Made by a program: the position numbers and the translations under genes. The notes under the pieces were generated by a model, which ran no database searches, was not told the origin of the DNA, and saw only the letters and a program-made list of their open reading frames with translations. 64,000 nucleotides of DNA, taken from positions 32,277 to 96,276 of the forward strand of contig NZ_QVMK01000014.1 of assembly GCF_010500995.1 (NCBI RefSeq), given 5' to 3'. Source of the stretch: Bacteroides sp. 224. Its GTDB lineage: Bacteria > Bacteroidota > Bacteroidia > Bacteroidales > Bacteroidaceae. Positions 9,122 to 19,195 of this stretch are shown in pieces (position 1 is the first letter of the stretch; the number at the start of each line of letters is the position of its first letter).

Positions 9122-10141
9122 ATGAACAACTTATTTGTATATTGCGAAATAGAAGATGGTATCGTGGCCGATGTGAGTCTCGAGCTTCTTACCAAAGGTC
9201 GTTCGTTAGCTACTCAGTTAAACTGTCAGCTTGAAGCGATCGTTGCAGGTACCAACCTGAAAGATATTGAAAAACAAGTTCTTCCTTATGGAGTAGATAA
9301 ACTTCATGTTTTTGATGGCGAAGGACTTTACCCTTATACTTCACTTCCACATACTTCTATCTTAGTGAAGCTGTTCCAGGAAGAGAAACCTCAAATCTGT
9401 TTGATGGGAGCCACCGTTATCGGTCGCGACTTAGGTCCTCGTGTATCTTCTGCACTGCACAGTGGTTTAACTGCCGACTGTACTTCGCTTGAAATCGGAG
9501 ATCACGAAGATAAGAAAGCAGGAGTTACTTATAAAGATTTGTTATATCAGATTCGTCCTGCCTTTGGTGGTAACATCGTGGCAACAATCATCAATCCGGA
9601 ACAACGCCCACAAATGGCTACTGTGCGCGAAGGAGTGATGAAGAAAGAAATCCTTTCTCCTACTTACAAAGGAGAAGTGGTTAAACATGATGTGAAGGAT
9701 TATGTTTCTGAATCTGACTTTATCGTAAAAGTAATCGAACGTCATATAGAAAAAGCCAAGCATAACTTAAAAGGCTCTCCTATCGTAATAGCCGGAGGTT
9801 ATGGAGTAGGTTCGAAAGAAAACTTTGATTTACTATTTGATCTTGCCAAAGTATTGAACGCCGAAGTAGGCGCCAGCCGTGCTGCCGTAGATGCCGGATA
9901 TGCCGACCACGATCGTCAAATTGGTCAAACTGGTGTTACCGTACGTCCTAAGTTGTACATTGCTTGCGGTATCTCCGGACAAATTCAACATATTGCAGGT
10001 ATGCAGGAAAGTTCTATGATTATTTCAATCAATAACGATCCGGATGCACCCATCAATACGATTGCAGACTATGTGATTACAGGAAGCATCGAAGAAGTGG
10101 TTCCTAAAATGATTAAGTATTATAAAGCAAATAGTAAATAA
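9122..10141 (+). CDS. etfA: Electron transfer flavoprotein alpha subunit
   Basis: This 339-residue EtfA has the conserved FAD-binding C-terminal domain: GGYGVGSKENF, then VGASRAAVDAGY, GQTGVTV, YIACGISGQIQH and the final SINNDPDAPI motif. It forms the FAD-carrying subunit with EtfB. The gene is separated from etfB by an AT-rich repeat element but is followed by the dehydrogenase gene only one base after its stop, so the two are surely co-transcribed. There is no N-terminal ferredoxin-like extension, so this is the short form of the subunit. Confidence 0.95.
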   Translation: MNNLFVYCEIEDGIVADVSLELLTKGRSLATQLNCQLEAIVAGTNLKDIEKQVLPYGVDKLHVFDGEGLYPYTSLPHTSILVKLFQEEKPQICLMGATVIGRDLGPRVSSALHSGLTADCTSLEIGDHEDKKAGVTYKDLLYQIRPAFGGNIVATIINPEQRPQMATVREGVMKKEILSPTYKGEVVKHDVKDYVSESDFIVKVIERHIEKAKHNLKGSPIVIAGGYGVGSKENFDLLFDLAKVLNAEVGASRAAVDAGYADHDRQIGQTGVTVRPKLYIACGISGQIQHIAGMQESSMIISINNDPDAPINTIADYVITGSIEEVVPKMIKYYKANSK

Positions 10142-10142
10142 G

Positions 10143-11849
10143 ATGGCAAACTTTTATCAAGATACTCCTGAACTTAAGCATCACCTTAATCATCCATTGA
10201 TGAAGAGAATTGTCGAACTCAAAGAGCGCGACTATGCTGACAAGAATAATTTCGATTACGCTCCCAGAGATTTTGAGGATGCAATGGACAGCTACGATAA
10301 AGTACTGGAAATTGTAGGCGAAATCTGTGGCGATATTGTAGCCCCCAATGCAGAAGGCGTTGACCACGAAGGACCAAGCGTTGCAAACGGTCGCGTAACT
10401 TATGCAAGTGGCACACAAGCAAACTTAGATGCTACCACCAAAGCCGGATTGATGGGTATGGCAATGCCTCGTCGTTTTGGCGGTCTTAACTTCCCAAATG
10501 TTCCTTATATGATGGCTGCCGATATGGTAAGTCGCAGCGACGCTGGTTTTGAAAACCTTTGGGGACTTCAGGACTGCGCCGAAACCATCTACGAGTTCGC
10601 CAACGAAGATCAAAAGATGCGCTACATCACCCGTGTTTGTAGTGGAGAAACCATGTCGATGGACTTAACAGAGCCCGATGCAGGTTCCGACCTTCAAGCT
10701 GTGATGCTGAAAGCAACATACAGCGAAAAAGACGAATGTTGGTACCTGAATGGTGTAAAACGTTTCATCACCAATGGCGACGCTGATATTCACTTAGTAC
10801 TTGCCCGTTCGGAAGAAGGTACTCGTGACGGTCGTGGTCTTTCTATGTTTATCTATGACAAACGTAACGGTGGCGTAACTGTTCGTCGTATTGAGAACAA
10901 AATGGGTATTAAAGGCTCTCCTACTTGCGAGTTGGTTTACAAAAATGCGAAAGCAGAACTTTGTGGCGATCGTAAGTTGGGTCTTATTAAATACGTAATG
11001 GCTTTGATGAACGGTGCCCGTTTGGGTATTGCTGCTCAATCAGTAGGTTTATCTCAAGCTGCTTATAATGAAGCGTTGGCTTATGCGAAAGATCGTAAAC
11101 AGTTTGGTAAAGCAATTATCGAGTTCCCTGCTGTTTCTGAAATGCTTTCTTTAATCAAAGCTAAATTAGATGCTTCTCGTTCTTTGTTGTATGAAACCAC
11201 TCGTTTTGTAGACGTTTACAAAGCATTGGACGACATTTCTAAAGAACGCAAGCTGACTCCCGAAGAACGTCAGGAACAAAAGACATTCGCTAAATTGGCC
11301 GATAGCTTCACTCCGCTTGCCAAAGGTATGGGTAGTGAATATGCTAACCAGAATGCATACGATTGCATCCAGATTCACGGTGGTTCAGGTTTCATGAAAG
11401 ATTATGCTTGCGAACGTATCTATCGCGATGCTCGTATCACTTCTATTTATGAAGGAACTACTCAACTTCAGGTAGTAGCAGCAATCCGTTATGTAACTAC
11501 TGGTGCTTATTTGAATCGTATGCGCGAGTACGAAGCTATGGAAGTAGCTCCCGAATTGGAAGGATTGAAAAACAAGCTAAAAGACATGGCCAGCAAATAT
11601 GCTGCTGCCGTAGCTCAAATCACTGAAGAGAAAGATCAGGAATTATTGGATTTCTGTGCTCGCCGCTTAGTAGAGATGGCTGCCGATATCATTATGGGAC
11701 ACCTATTGGTGCAGGATGCCAGCCAAAGCAGCGAACTATTCAACTCTTCTGCACAAGTGTACGTTCGCTATGCCGAAGCAGAGGTTGAAAAGCATATCAA
11801 CTTTATCCGCAAGTTCGATAAGGATGATTTGGCTTATTATAGAAAGTAA
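10143..11849 (+). CDS. Acyl-CoA dehydrogenase family protein
   Basis: The 568-residue flavoprotein has the acyl-CoA dehydrogenase fold with an extra C-terminal region of about 120 residues, common in the long Bacteroides forms. Visible motifs are MDLTEPDAGSDLQ (FAD/substrate binding), the core helices around KDRKQFGK, and the catalytic-base region SIYEGTTQLQ with Glu437. It begins one base after the etfA stop, so EtfAB is the likely electron partner. Substrate chain length cannot be deduced. An assignment as butyryl-CoA dehydrogenase would need nearby crotonase or thiolase genes, and none are in the window. Confidence 0.9.
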   Translation: MANFYQDTPELKHHLNHPLMKRIVELKERDYADKNNFDYAPRDFEDAMDSYDKVLEIVGEICGDIVAPNAEGVDHEGPSVANGRVTYASGTQANLDATTKAGLMGMAMPRRFGGLNFPNVPYMMAADMVSRSDAGFENLWGLQDCAETIYEFANEDQKMRYITRVCSGETMSMDLTEPDAGSDLQAVMLKATYSEKDECWYLNGVKRFITNGDADIHLVLARSEEGTRDGRGLSMFIYDKRNGGVTVRRIENKMGIKGSPTCELVYKNAKAELCGDRKLGLIKYVMALMNGARLGIAAQSVGLSQAAYNEALAYAKDRKQFGKAIIEFPAVSEMLSLIKAKLDASRSLLYETTRFVDVYKALDDISKERKLTPEERQEQKTFAKLADSFTPLAKGMGSEYANQNAYDCIQIHGGSGFMKDYACERIYRDARITSIYEGTTQLQVVAAIRYVTTGAYLNRMREYEAMEVAPELEGLKNKLKDMASKYAAAVAQITEEKDQELLDFCARRLVEMAADIIMGHLLVQDASQSSELFNSSAQVYVRYAEAEVEKHINFIRKFDKDDLAYYRK

Positions 11850-11884
11850 GAGAGATTATCCTTACCAATATAAAGATAAAAGTA

Positions 11885-11918
11885 AAAGAGAGTTGCTTGA
11901 TTGGGCAACTCTCTTTTT
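11885..11918 (+). terminator. Terminator of the etf operon
   Basis: A 12-base stem (arms 11885-11896 and 11904-11915) with a 7-base loop is followed by a T run, 35 bases after the dehydrogenase stop codon. Confidence 0.85.
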
Positions 11919-11979
11919 ATACTTTTATCTGAAATGTATTGTTAATCAGCTCTTCAACTTAGATCAACAAACACGCTGC

Positions 11980-12813
11980 TTACATCTTCTCCCGAAACTC
12001 TTTAGGCGACATTCCTGTATGCTTCTTAAAATATCGTCCAAAGAAAGACTGATCCGGGAATCGGCAACGCTCTGCTATTTCCTTTAAAGACAAATTTGTG
12101 GTTTGCAGAAGTACTTTAATTTCCAATACCAGAAATTCATCTATAAGTTTCTTCGTTGAATGTTTAGTTACAGATCTGGTTACTTCGGAAAGGTAACGCG
12201 AAGAAATACATAATTTTTCGGCATAAAAAGAAACATCTCGCTGTTCCACACAATGTGTATGAACGAGTCTGATAAACTTCTTAAACAACTGGCTCTTTCT
12301 GTCTGCTCCTTCCAGTTGTGCTTTGGTAAATAGGCGTTGTGCTTTATCAAACGCATTTAAAAAGAATATTTGCAGCAGATGCTGAGCGATACGATCTCTG
12401 AATACATTTTCTTTCTCGTCATATATTGCCAAGCCAGTTTCCAACACCCAAAGAGTAACCTTTATTGAATCCGGATGAACAGAGGTAAAACAAGCAGTCT
12501 CTTTTAAAAAATGAATAAAAGAAGGCTCCAGGCGAAAGAATATCTTCTTTACCATCTCTTTCGAAAAAGAGAAATAAAGCACCAGAAAATCCTCACTGGC
12601 CGACGAGACAGAGAAGATACTTCCCGGAAATAACACCATGCAGGTATGCGGTATAACCTGATATTGCTTCAGATTGATCATTACCTCTGCTTCTCCACTA
12701 ACACAATAAATCAGTGAGCCATTAGTTATTTTATCTAACCTGCCAGGAGAATAAAGCAACTTATCTTTACCTGCCTTGAAGACTTCTTCCTCAGCTATTA
12801 ATAATGGATTCAT
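11980..12813 (-). CDS. AraC-family transcriptional regulator
   Basis: The 277-residue protein has an N-terminal cupin-like sensing region (about 1-150) and a C-terminal double helix-turn-helix of the AraC/XylS type (about 180-277). The latter includes LSLKEIAERCRFPDQSFFGRYF and ends PKEFREKM. It is divergent from the RND efflux operon with a 170-base shared promoter region. That makes control of the pump the natural hypothesis. No signal peptide is present. The effector is unknown. Confidence 0.9.
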   Translation of the reverse strand: MNPLLIAEEEVFKAGKDKLLYSPGRLDKITNGSLIYCVSGEAEVMINLKQYQVIPHTCMVLFPGSIFSVSSASEDFLVLYFSFSKEMVKKIFFRLEPSFIHFLKETACFTSVHPDSIKVTLWVLETGLAIYDEKENVFRDRIAQHLLQIFFLNAFDKAQRLFTKAQLEGADRKSQLFKKFIRLVHTHCVEQRDVSFYAEKLCISSRYLSEVTRSVTKHSTKKLIDEFLVLEIKVLLQTTNLSLKEIAERCRFPDQSFFGRYFKKHTGMSPKEFREKM

Positions 12814-12843
12814 ACCTATATTTCATGAAAATCTAAACAAATA

Positions 12844-12851
12844 CAAAGTTA
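12844..12851 (-). promoter_or_regulatory. Candidate -7 box of the AraC-type regulator gene
   Basis: The minus strand reads TAACTTTG, matching TAnnTTTG, 31 bases before the start codon at 12813. The same eight bases form the -7 box of the divergent efflux operon. Confidence 0.5.
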
Positions 12852-12938
12852 TAATATCTATCCTTAAAATCGTAGGAATACTCCGAAAATGAACAATGGA
12901 ACTTACAAAACGAACGAGCATTCTGTTCAAAAACGGTA

Positions 12939-12946
12939 TAACTTTG
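12939..12946 (+). promoter_or_regulatory. Candidate -7 box of the RND efflux operon
   Basis: TAACTTTG lies 38 bases before the first start codon at 12984. No convincing -33 element is seen, which would fit a promoter that needs an activator such as the divergent AraC-type protein. Confidence 0.5.
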
Positions 12947-12983
12947 CAACCTCAAATAAAAATAGGTATTAAAAGATTCTTTT

Positions 12984-14123
12984 ATGGTAACTAAAAAAAG
13001 CATGATCAAACAGATGATGATGTTCATCTGTGGTGTGATACTCGTCTCCTGTGGGCAAGCGCCCGTCAACACACAAAAAAAGCCAGAGTATGCAGTGATA
13101 AAAATATCAACTGCCAACAAAGAACTGCAAACGTCTTACTCTGCAAGCATTCGCGGAAAGCAAGACATTCATATTTATCCGCAGGTATCCGGTTTCTTAA
13201 CGAAACTTAATGTGAAAGAAGGACAAAATGTTCGCAAAGGACAAATTTTGTTTGTAATTGACCAAGTGCCTTATCAGGCAGCTTTACAGACAGCCAAAGC
13301 AAATGTAGAAGCTGCACGTGCCACTGTCGCCACCTCTGAACTGACTTACAACAGCAAGAAACAGCTATTCGAGGAGAAAGTAATATCGGAATTCGATTTG
13401 CAAACATCCTACAACAGCTTGCTTACTGCAAAAGCACAATTGGCACAAGCAGATGCACAGCTTGTAAATGCAGCCAACAATCTATCGTACACTGAGGTTA
13501 AAAGCCCTTCGGATGGCGTAGTTGGCAAACTTCCATATCGGGTGGGATCATTGGTGAGTGCTAACCTGCCTCAACCGCTAACAACTGTATCCGACAACTC
13601 CAGCATGTACATATACTTCTCCATGACCGAGAACCAACTACTGGAGCTTACCCGTAAATATGGCTCCAAAGCAAAGTTTTTAGAAGAAATGCCTCCGATT
13701 ACCTTGCAATTGAATGATAAATCAATCTACGACCCTAAAGGTAAAATAGAAACCATTAGTGGCGTTATTGATGCTTCTACCGGAACAGTCAGCCTACGAG
13801 CTCTTTTCCCCAATGAAGACGAGTTATTGCAAAGCGGCGGATCGGGCAACGTTATCATCCCTGTTCAAAAACAGAACAGCATTGTTATTCCGCAGAAAAC
13901 CACGTATGAATTACAAGACAAAGTATTTGTTTACAAAGTAGTAGATGGAGTAGCAACTTCTACCCCTATACAGGTAACCCGTGTAAATGGTGGAAAAGAA
14001 TACATCGTGAACAGCGGATTAAACATTGGTGATGTTATCGTGGCCGAAGGAGTAGGTTTATTACGCGATGGTACAGCCATTGAGCCTAAATCCACTACTA
14101 ACAATCAAACAAAGGAGGGATAA
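12984..14123 (+). CDS. RND efflux periplasmic adaptor (membrane fusion lipoprotein)
   Basis: The 379-residue adaptor has a lipoprotein signal with lipobox VSCG, a barrel-sandwich half-motif (VKEGQNVRKGQILFVID), an alpha-hairpin rich in Ala/Gln (about 90-160) and the second lipoyl half (EVKSPSDGVVGKL). It is an AcrA/MexA-type protein linking the inner-membrane pump to the outer-membrane channel. An internal start at 13002 (MIKQM) would also leave an intact lipoprotein signal. It is the first gene of the three-gene operon. Confidence 0.93.
   Translation: MVTKKSMIKQMMMFICGVILVSCGQAPVNTQKKPEYAVIKISTANKELQTSYSASIRGKQDIHIYPQVSGFLTKLNVKEGQNVRKGQILFVIDQVPYQAALQTAKANVEAARATVATSELTYNSKKQLFEEKVISEFDLQTSYNSLLTAKAQLAQADAQLVNAANNLSYTEVKSPSDGVVGKLPYRVGSLVSANLPQPLTTVSDNSSMYIYFSMTENQLLELTRKYGSKAKFLEEMPPITLQLNDKSIYDPKGKIETISGVIDASTGTVSLRALFPNEDELLQSGGSGNVIIPVQKQNSIVIPQKTTYELQDKVFVYKVVDGVATSTPIQVTRVNGGKEYIVNSGLNIGDVIVAEGVGLLRDGTAIEPKSTTNNQTKEG
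14111..14118 (+). promoter_or_regulatory. Shine-Dalgarno-like site deciding the pump start codon
   Basis: AAAGGAGG ends nine bases before the ATG at 14128, a strong site by Bacteroides standards. It supports that start over the upstream in-frame ATG at 14068, which lies inside the adaptor gene. Confidence 0.6.
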
Positions 14124-14127
14124 ATTC

Positions 14128-17100
14128 ATGAATTTAAGAATGTTTATTGAACGCCCGGTATTTTCGGCGGTTATCTCCATTGTGATTGTCATTCTGGGGC
14201 TTATCGGGCTATTTACACTACCCGTCGAACAATATCCGGATATTGCGCCACCTACCGTAATGGTGAATGCTACCTATTATGGTGCCAGTGCAGAAACGCT
14301 TCAAAAGAGTGTAATTGCTCCGTTGGAAGAAGCCATCAATGGAGTAGAAGATATGACTTACATGACTTCATCGGCTTCGAATGCAGGCTCTGCATCGATC
14401 ACCATATATTTTAAACAAGGAACAAATGCTGATATGGCTGCCGTCAATGTACAGAATCGTGTATCTCGGGCAACAGGACAGCTACCTACCGAAGTAACAC
14501 AGGTGGGGGTAAGTACCTTTAAGCGTCAAACCAGTATTTTGCAGATGTTCTCACTGCACAGCCCGGACAATACTTACGATGAAAACTTCCTGGCAAACTA
14601 CATTACAATCAACCTGAAACCTCAGATTCTTCGTATCACCGGTGTAGGAGAAATGATGATCATGGGAGGTGATTATAGTATGCGTGTTTGGATGCGACCT
14701 GATGTTATGGCGCAGTATAAACTGATTCCTTCTGACATAGCCGCTGTTTTGGCCGAACAAAACATTGAAGCAGCCACCGGCTCTTTTGGTGAAAATTCAT
14801 CAGAAACTTATCAATATACCATGAAGTACAAAGGCCGCCTGATTACCCCGGAAGAGTTTGGCGAAATCGTTATCCGCTCTACCGAAGACGGCGAAGTACT
14901 GAAACTGGCAGACATTGCTGATATTGAATTAGGAAAAAGTAGCTATGCCTATAAAGGAGGATTGAATGGTCATAACGGAATATCTTGTATGATCTTCCAG
15001 ACCGCAGGTTCAAACGCTACGGAAGTAAATAATAACATAGATGCTTTGCTGGATGAAATCAGAAAAGATCTCCCCAAAGGAATAGAGCTTACTCAGGTGA
15101 TGAGTTCGAACGACTTTTTATATGCATCTATCCATGAAGTAGTAAAAACGCTGCTCGAAGCCATCTTGCTAGTTATTCTGGTGGTATATATATTCTTACA
15201 GGATATTCGTTCCACGCTTATCCCACTGGTGGGGGTAATTGTGTCTTTGATTGGTACATTCGCATTTATGTCTATCGCCGGATTCAGTATCAACCTAATT
15301 ACGCTTTTTGCTTTAATTCTGGTGATTGGTACGGTGGTGGACGACGCCATTATTGTCGTCGAGGCGGTTCAGGCACGATTCGATGTCGGATATAAGTCCT
15401 CTTATATGGCAAGTATTGATGCGATGAAAGGTATCAGTGGTGCAGTTATCACTTCTTCATTGGTGTTTATGGCGGTGTTTATTCCGGTATCCTTTATGAG
15501 TGGTACATCCGGAACTTTCTATACACAGTTTGGTTTAACAATGGCGGTTGCCGTAGGTATATCTGCTGTTAATGCATTAACGCTGAGTCCTGCACTTTGC
15601 GCCTTGTTATTGAAACCCTACATTAATGAAGACGGTACACAAAAGAATAACTTCGCTGCCCGTTTCCGTAAAGCATTTAATGCTGCTTTCTCCGTAATAG
15701 CAGAAAGATATAAGAATGCTGTATTGTTCTTCATCAAACACCGTTGGTTAGGATGGGCTACATTGGCTTGTTCGGTAGTATTATTGGTATTTCTGATGAA
15801 AACCACCAAAACCAGTCTTGTGCCCGACGAAGACCAAGGGGTAATATTCGTAAATATCAGTACTGCACCGGGTAGTTCTTTGGCGACAACCGATGAGATT
15901 GTACTTCGCGTTCAGGAACGTTTGGAAGCTATTCCCGAAATATTGCATATCCAAAAAGTATCTGGTTATGGTTTGTTATCCGGTCAGGGTAATGCTTTCG
16001 GTATGATTGTTGCCAAATTAAAGCCTTGGGATGAGCGTACCAAGAAAGAGCAAAATGTGCAAGCTGTTATCAGTCAAATTAATCAACGTACTTCTGACAT
16101 CAAAGACGCTACCATCTTCGCCATTGCTCCGGGTATGATACCGGGTTATGGTATGGGTAATGCTCTGGATATAAACATGCAGGATAAGATGGGAGGCGAT
16201 GTGAATACCTTCTTCCAAAACACTCAACAATACCTGGGTGCTTTGAACCAACGTCCGGAAATTGCCATGGCTTACTCTACTTTCGACGTACGTTATCCGC
16301 AATGGGAAGTTGAGGTAGATGCAGCCCGATGCAAACGTGCCGGTATTACACCCAATGCTGTATTGAGCACGCTTTCCGGTTATTATGGCGGACAGTATGT
16401 TTCTGACTTCAACCGTTTCTCCAGAGTATATAGGGTAATGATTCAAGCCGATCCTCAATATCGTATGGATGAAACTTCACTGGATAACACCTTTGTACGT
16501 ATGGCGAATGGAGAAATGGCTCCTTTAAGTCAGTTCGTATCATTGACACGTGTGTACGGTGCCGAAACATTGAGTCGTTTCAATATGTATAACTCGATTG
16601 CCGTGAATGCAATACCTGCGGAAGGATATAGCACAGGGGATGCCATTCGTGCGGTACAGGAAACAGCTGCAACATCTTTACCATTAGGCTATGGATATGA
16701 CTTCGGTGGTATCACCCGTGAAGAAAATCAGCAGAGTAATACTACGGCGATCATCTTTGGTATCTGTATCCTGATGATTTACCTGATTCTGAGTGCGCTT
16801 TACGAAAGCTTCCTCATACCATTCGCAATCATCCTTGCTGTTCCAGCCGGGTTAATGGGTAGCTTCTTGTTTGCAAAAATCATGGGACTGGAAAATAACA
16901 TCTACCTACAAACCGGATTAATCATGTTAATCGGTCTATTATCTAAAACTGCGATTTTGATTACAGAGTATGCTGTTGAGCGCAGAAAAGCAGGAATGGG
17001 ACTTATTGCCTCGGCTGTTAGTGCAGCTAAAGCACGTTTACGCCCTATCCTTATGACTGTATTGACCATGATTTTCGGTATGCTTCCACTGGTAATCGCT

Positions 17101-17343
17101 ACCGGTGTAGGTGCTAATGGTAACCGTTCGTTGGGTACCGGTGTAGTGGGTGGTATGATTATTGGTACTCTTGCCCTACTCTTCATTGTTCCTTCTCTGT
17201 ATATCACTTTCCAGTGGTTACAAGAGCGTTTCCGTCCTGCACAACCCAATATTATTCCAGATTGGCAGATTCAGGAAGAGAAGAAAAGAAGCGAAGAAGA
17301 GATTGAAAAACGTCGTATAAAAAAACAAGCGTCAGATAAATAA
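14128..17343 (+). CDS. RND multidrug efflux transporter, HAE1 (AcrB-like) family
   Basis: The 1071-residue pump begins MNLRMFIERPVFSAVISI, the normal N-terminus of the family, and shows the duplicated layout of six transmembrane segments plus a large periplasmic loop in each half. The proton-relay pair Asp405-Asp406 lies in GTVVDDAIIVVE, matching Asp407/Asp408 of E. coli AcrB. FMSGTSGTFYTQFG and the C-terminal MLIGLLSKTAILI block are also typical. The C-terminus carries a highly charged tail. It exports hydrophobic or amphipathic compounds using proton motive force, together with the adaptor before it and the channel after it, whose start overlaps its stop by one base. Confidence 0.95.
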   Translation: MNLRMFIERPVFSAVISIVIVILGLIGLFTLPVEQYPDIAPPTVMVNATYYGASAETLQKSVIAPLEEAINGVEDMTYMTSSASNAGSASITIYFKQGTNADMAAVNVQNRVSRATGQLPTEVTQVGVSTFKRQTSILQMFSLHSPDNTYDENFLANYITINLKPQILRITGVGEMMIMGGDYSMRVWMRPDVMAQYKLIPSDIAAVLAEQNIEAATGSFGENSSETYQYTMKYKGRLITPEEFGEIVIRSTEDGEVLKLADIADIELGKSSYAYKGGLNGHNGISCMIFQTAGSNATEVNNNIDALLDEIRKDLPKGIELTQVMSSNDFLYASIHEVVKTLLEAILLVILVVYIFLQDIRSTLIPLVGVIVSLIGTFAFMSIAGFSINLITLFALILVIGTVVDDAIIVVEAVQARFDVGYKSSYMASIDAMKGISGAVITSSLVFMAVFIPVSFMSGTSGTFYTQFGLTMAVAVGISAVNALTLSPALCALLLKPYINEDGTQKNNFAARFRKAFNAAFSVIAERYKNAVLFFIKHRWLGWATLACSVVLLVFLMKTTKTSLVPDEDQGVIFVNISTAPGSSLATTDEIVLRVQERLEAIPEILHIQKVSGYGLLSGQGNAFGMIVAKLKPWDERTKKEQNVQAVISQINQRTSDIKDATIFAIAPGMIPGYGMGNALDINMQDKMGGDVNTFFQNTQQYLGALNQRPEIAMAYSTFDVRYPQWEVEVDAARCKRAGITPNAVLSTLSGYYGGQYVSDFNRFSRVYRVMIQADPQYRMDETSLDNTFVRMANGEMAPLSQFVSLTRVYGAETLSRFNMYNSIAVNAIPAEGYSTGDAIRAVQETAATSLPLGYGYDFGGITREENQQSNTTAIIFGICILMIYLILSALYESFLIPFAIILAVPAGLMGSFLFAKIMGLENNIYLQTGLIMLIGLLSKTAILITEYAVERRKAGMGLIASAVSAAKARLRPILMTVLTMIFGMLPLVIATGVGANGNRSLGTGVVGGMIIGTLALLFIVPSLYITFQWLQERFRPAQPNIIPDWQIQEEKKRSEEEIEKRRIKKQASDK

Positions 17344-18713
17344 TGAAAAAGCAAATCATACTATTAGCCGTCGCCGGCATAGCTTTTAGCAGCTGCGACG
17401 TCTATAACAAATATAAACGTCCTGAAGACATGACCGTCGAAGGACTATACAGGCAAGATATGGAAGTGGAAGATACCACTTCCATCGCCACCCTGCCGTG
17501 GCGTGAGCTATTTACTGATCCGAAATTGCAGTCGCTCATTGAGCAAGCGTTGGAAGGAAATACCGACCTGCAATCTGCTCAATGGCGTATTGAAGAAGCA
17601 AAAGCTACCCTGAATGCGGCACGTCTGGCTTACCTTCCTTCTTTTATGTTGACTCCACAGGGAGGCGTTAGCAGCTTTGATAAGTCGAAAGGCACCTGGA
17701 CATACACAGGGGTTGTTTCTGCTTCGTGGGAGATTGACATTTTTGGGAAGTTGACCAATGCCAATCGTCGTTCCAAAGCACTTTATCTTCAAAGCATGGA
17801 GTATGAACAGGCCGTGGTTACTTCATTGATAGCCAATGTATCTAACCTTTATTACAGTCTGTTAATGCTGGATGCTCAACATGAGATCTCTGCCGAAACC
17901 GCCGACAAGTGGCGCGAAACGGTGCGTACCATGCGTGCTATGAAAAATGCAGGTATGACTACCGAAGCCGGCGTAGCTCAGGCAGAAGCCAACAGCTTTG
18001 CCGTTGAATCTTCTTTGCTTGATATTAAGCGACAAATCAGGGAAGCAGAAAACGCACTCTCTATCATATTGGGTAATGTCCCCGGTGCTATTGAACGTGG
18101 TACGCTGAAAGGACAGTCTTTCCCTGAAGAGTTAACTATTGGTGTTCCTTTGCAGTTGCTCTCACGCCGACCGGATGTTAGGACAGCCGAACTTTCATTA
18201 ACCTCGGCATTCTATAACACCAATGCCGCCCGCGCTTCTTTTTACCCATCTATTACATTAGGTGGAACAGCCGGGTGGACGAACAGTGCCGGAAGTGCCA
18301 TTATCAATCCGGGTAAACTCTTACTTTCAGCAGTGGGTTCATTAACGCAACCGCTGTTTAATAAGGGGCAGAATGTAGCTCAGCTAAAAATAGCCAAAGC
18401 ACAACAGGAAGAGGCTAAATTAGCTTTCCAACAGGCTTTATTAAATGCTGGAAGTGAAGTAAATAATGCCTTGACACAAGTACAAACCGCCCGCGGAAAG
18501 ACCACCTTACGTAGCGGACAGATTACTTCACTGGAAAAAGCGGTAAACAGTACTCAATTATTGATGCAACACAGTACTTCTACCAGTTATCTGGAAGTAC
18601 TTACAGCACAACAATCGTTGCTTTCGGCACAACTGCAACAGATAGCTGATCAGTTTGATGAAATACAAGGAATTATTAATCTCTATCAGGCTTTAGGAGG
18701 CGGTAGGGATTAA
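17343..18713 (+). CDS. Outer-membrane efflux channel lipoprotein (TolC/NodT family)
   Basis: This 456-residue protein has a lipobox (FSSC at about residue 19) and the duplicated outer-membrane efflux protein repeat. It includes the marker SRRPDVRTAELSL, the central phrase ASWEIDIFGKL, and PLFNKGQNVAQL in the second half. It forms the trimeric exit channel for the preceding pump. Its ATG shares one base with the pump's stop codon, which indicates translational coupling. The protein is acylated, as usual for NodT-type channels. Confidence 0.94.
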   Translation: MKKQIILLAVAGIAFSSCDVYNKYKRPEDMTVEGLYRQDMEVEDTTSIATLPWRELFTDPKLQSLIEQALEGNTDLQSAQWRIEEAKATLNAARLAYLPSFMLTPQGGVSSFDKSKGTWTYTGVVSASWEIDIFGKLTNANRRSKALYLQSMEYEQAVVTSLIANVSNLYYSLLMLDAQHEISAETADKWRETVRTMRAMKNAGMTTEAGVAQAEANSFAVESSLLDIKRQIREAENALSIILGNVPGAIERGTLKGQSFPEELTIGVPLQLLSRRPDVRTAELSLTSAFYNTNAARASFYPSITLGGTAGWTNSAGSAIINPGKLLLSAVGSLTQPLFNKGQNVAQLKIAKAQQEEAKLAFQQALLNAGSEVNNALTQVQTARGKTTLRSGQITSLEKAVNSTQLLMQHSTSTSYLEVLTAQQSLLSAQLQQIADQFDEIQGIINLYQALGGGRD

Positions 18714-18743
18714 GAAGGTACACTTCTTTTCACCTAAGTAGAC

Positions 18744-18791
18744 GAAGGATCTGTTTTTATTATCGTATTTCGGTAATTTAGCAGATCCTTC
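18744..18791 (+). terminator. Possible hairpin terminator of the efflux operon
   Basis: Arms GAAGGATCTG (18744-18753) and CAGATCCTTC (18782-18791) are perfect complements but are separated by a 28-base loop that itself contains a T run. It is placed correctly, 30 bases past the stop codon. Confidence 0.5.
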
Positions 18792-18817
18792 ATTAGTAAA
18801 TATACATCTCCCAATAA

Positions 18818-19195
18818 TCACTTCCCTTTAGTCACATGTCGCTTTCTTACCCAATAATCGATGCCTAACAACAGCAAGACCAGCATACCTATATATCCGT
18901 AAAAGCCGGCCAATTCCAAATTAGCTTTCCCTAAATCAAGAGAAGGAAGGTATTCTTTCAGATTAAAATCTAAATAGGTAGAAATAGTATATACGGCCAT
19001 ACTTACAAGGGCGGCACAAGCCGCAATCAAAGAGAGCAGTACGACAAAAGCTCTCCGCTTACGCCGTTTCTCTGCTTCCATACGGATTTGTGCCAACATC
19101 CGATAGTTGAAGTTGGAAGGTAATCCCGCCCCGACATTTCGTCCCAATGCTTCTTTCAGCGGGTTATTCATCTTTTTGGGGGTATCCATCGTCAT
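18818..19195 (-). CDS. Putative membrane anti-sigma factor
   Basis: The 125-residue protein has a basic cytoplasmic N-terminus (about 1-45) and two membrane segments (about 47-68 and 96-112). It starts four bases inside the end of the ECF sigma gene, the usual arrangement for a sigma factor and its membrane regulator. No zinc-finger or other known anti-sigma motif is visible, so the role is inferred from position, size and topology. The reading frame is intact although the sigma gene before it carries a stop codon. Confidence 0.65.
   Translation of the reverse strand: MTMDTPKKMNNPLKEALGRNVGAGLPSNFNYRMLAQIRMEAEKRRKRRAFVVLLSLIAACAALVSMAVYTISTYLDFNLKEYLPSLDLGKANLELAGFYGYIGMLVLLLLGIDYWVRKRHVTKGK

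Noticed and set aside
10113..11378. Several antisense frames over etfA and the acyl-CoA dehydrogenase gene
   Set aside because: They are shadows of strongly coding frames and have no start signals or recognisable domains.
14068..14127. Upstream start of the RND pump
   Set aside because: It lies inside the adaptor gene, while the ATG at 14128 has a Shine-Dalgarno-like site and the standard pump N-terminus.
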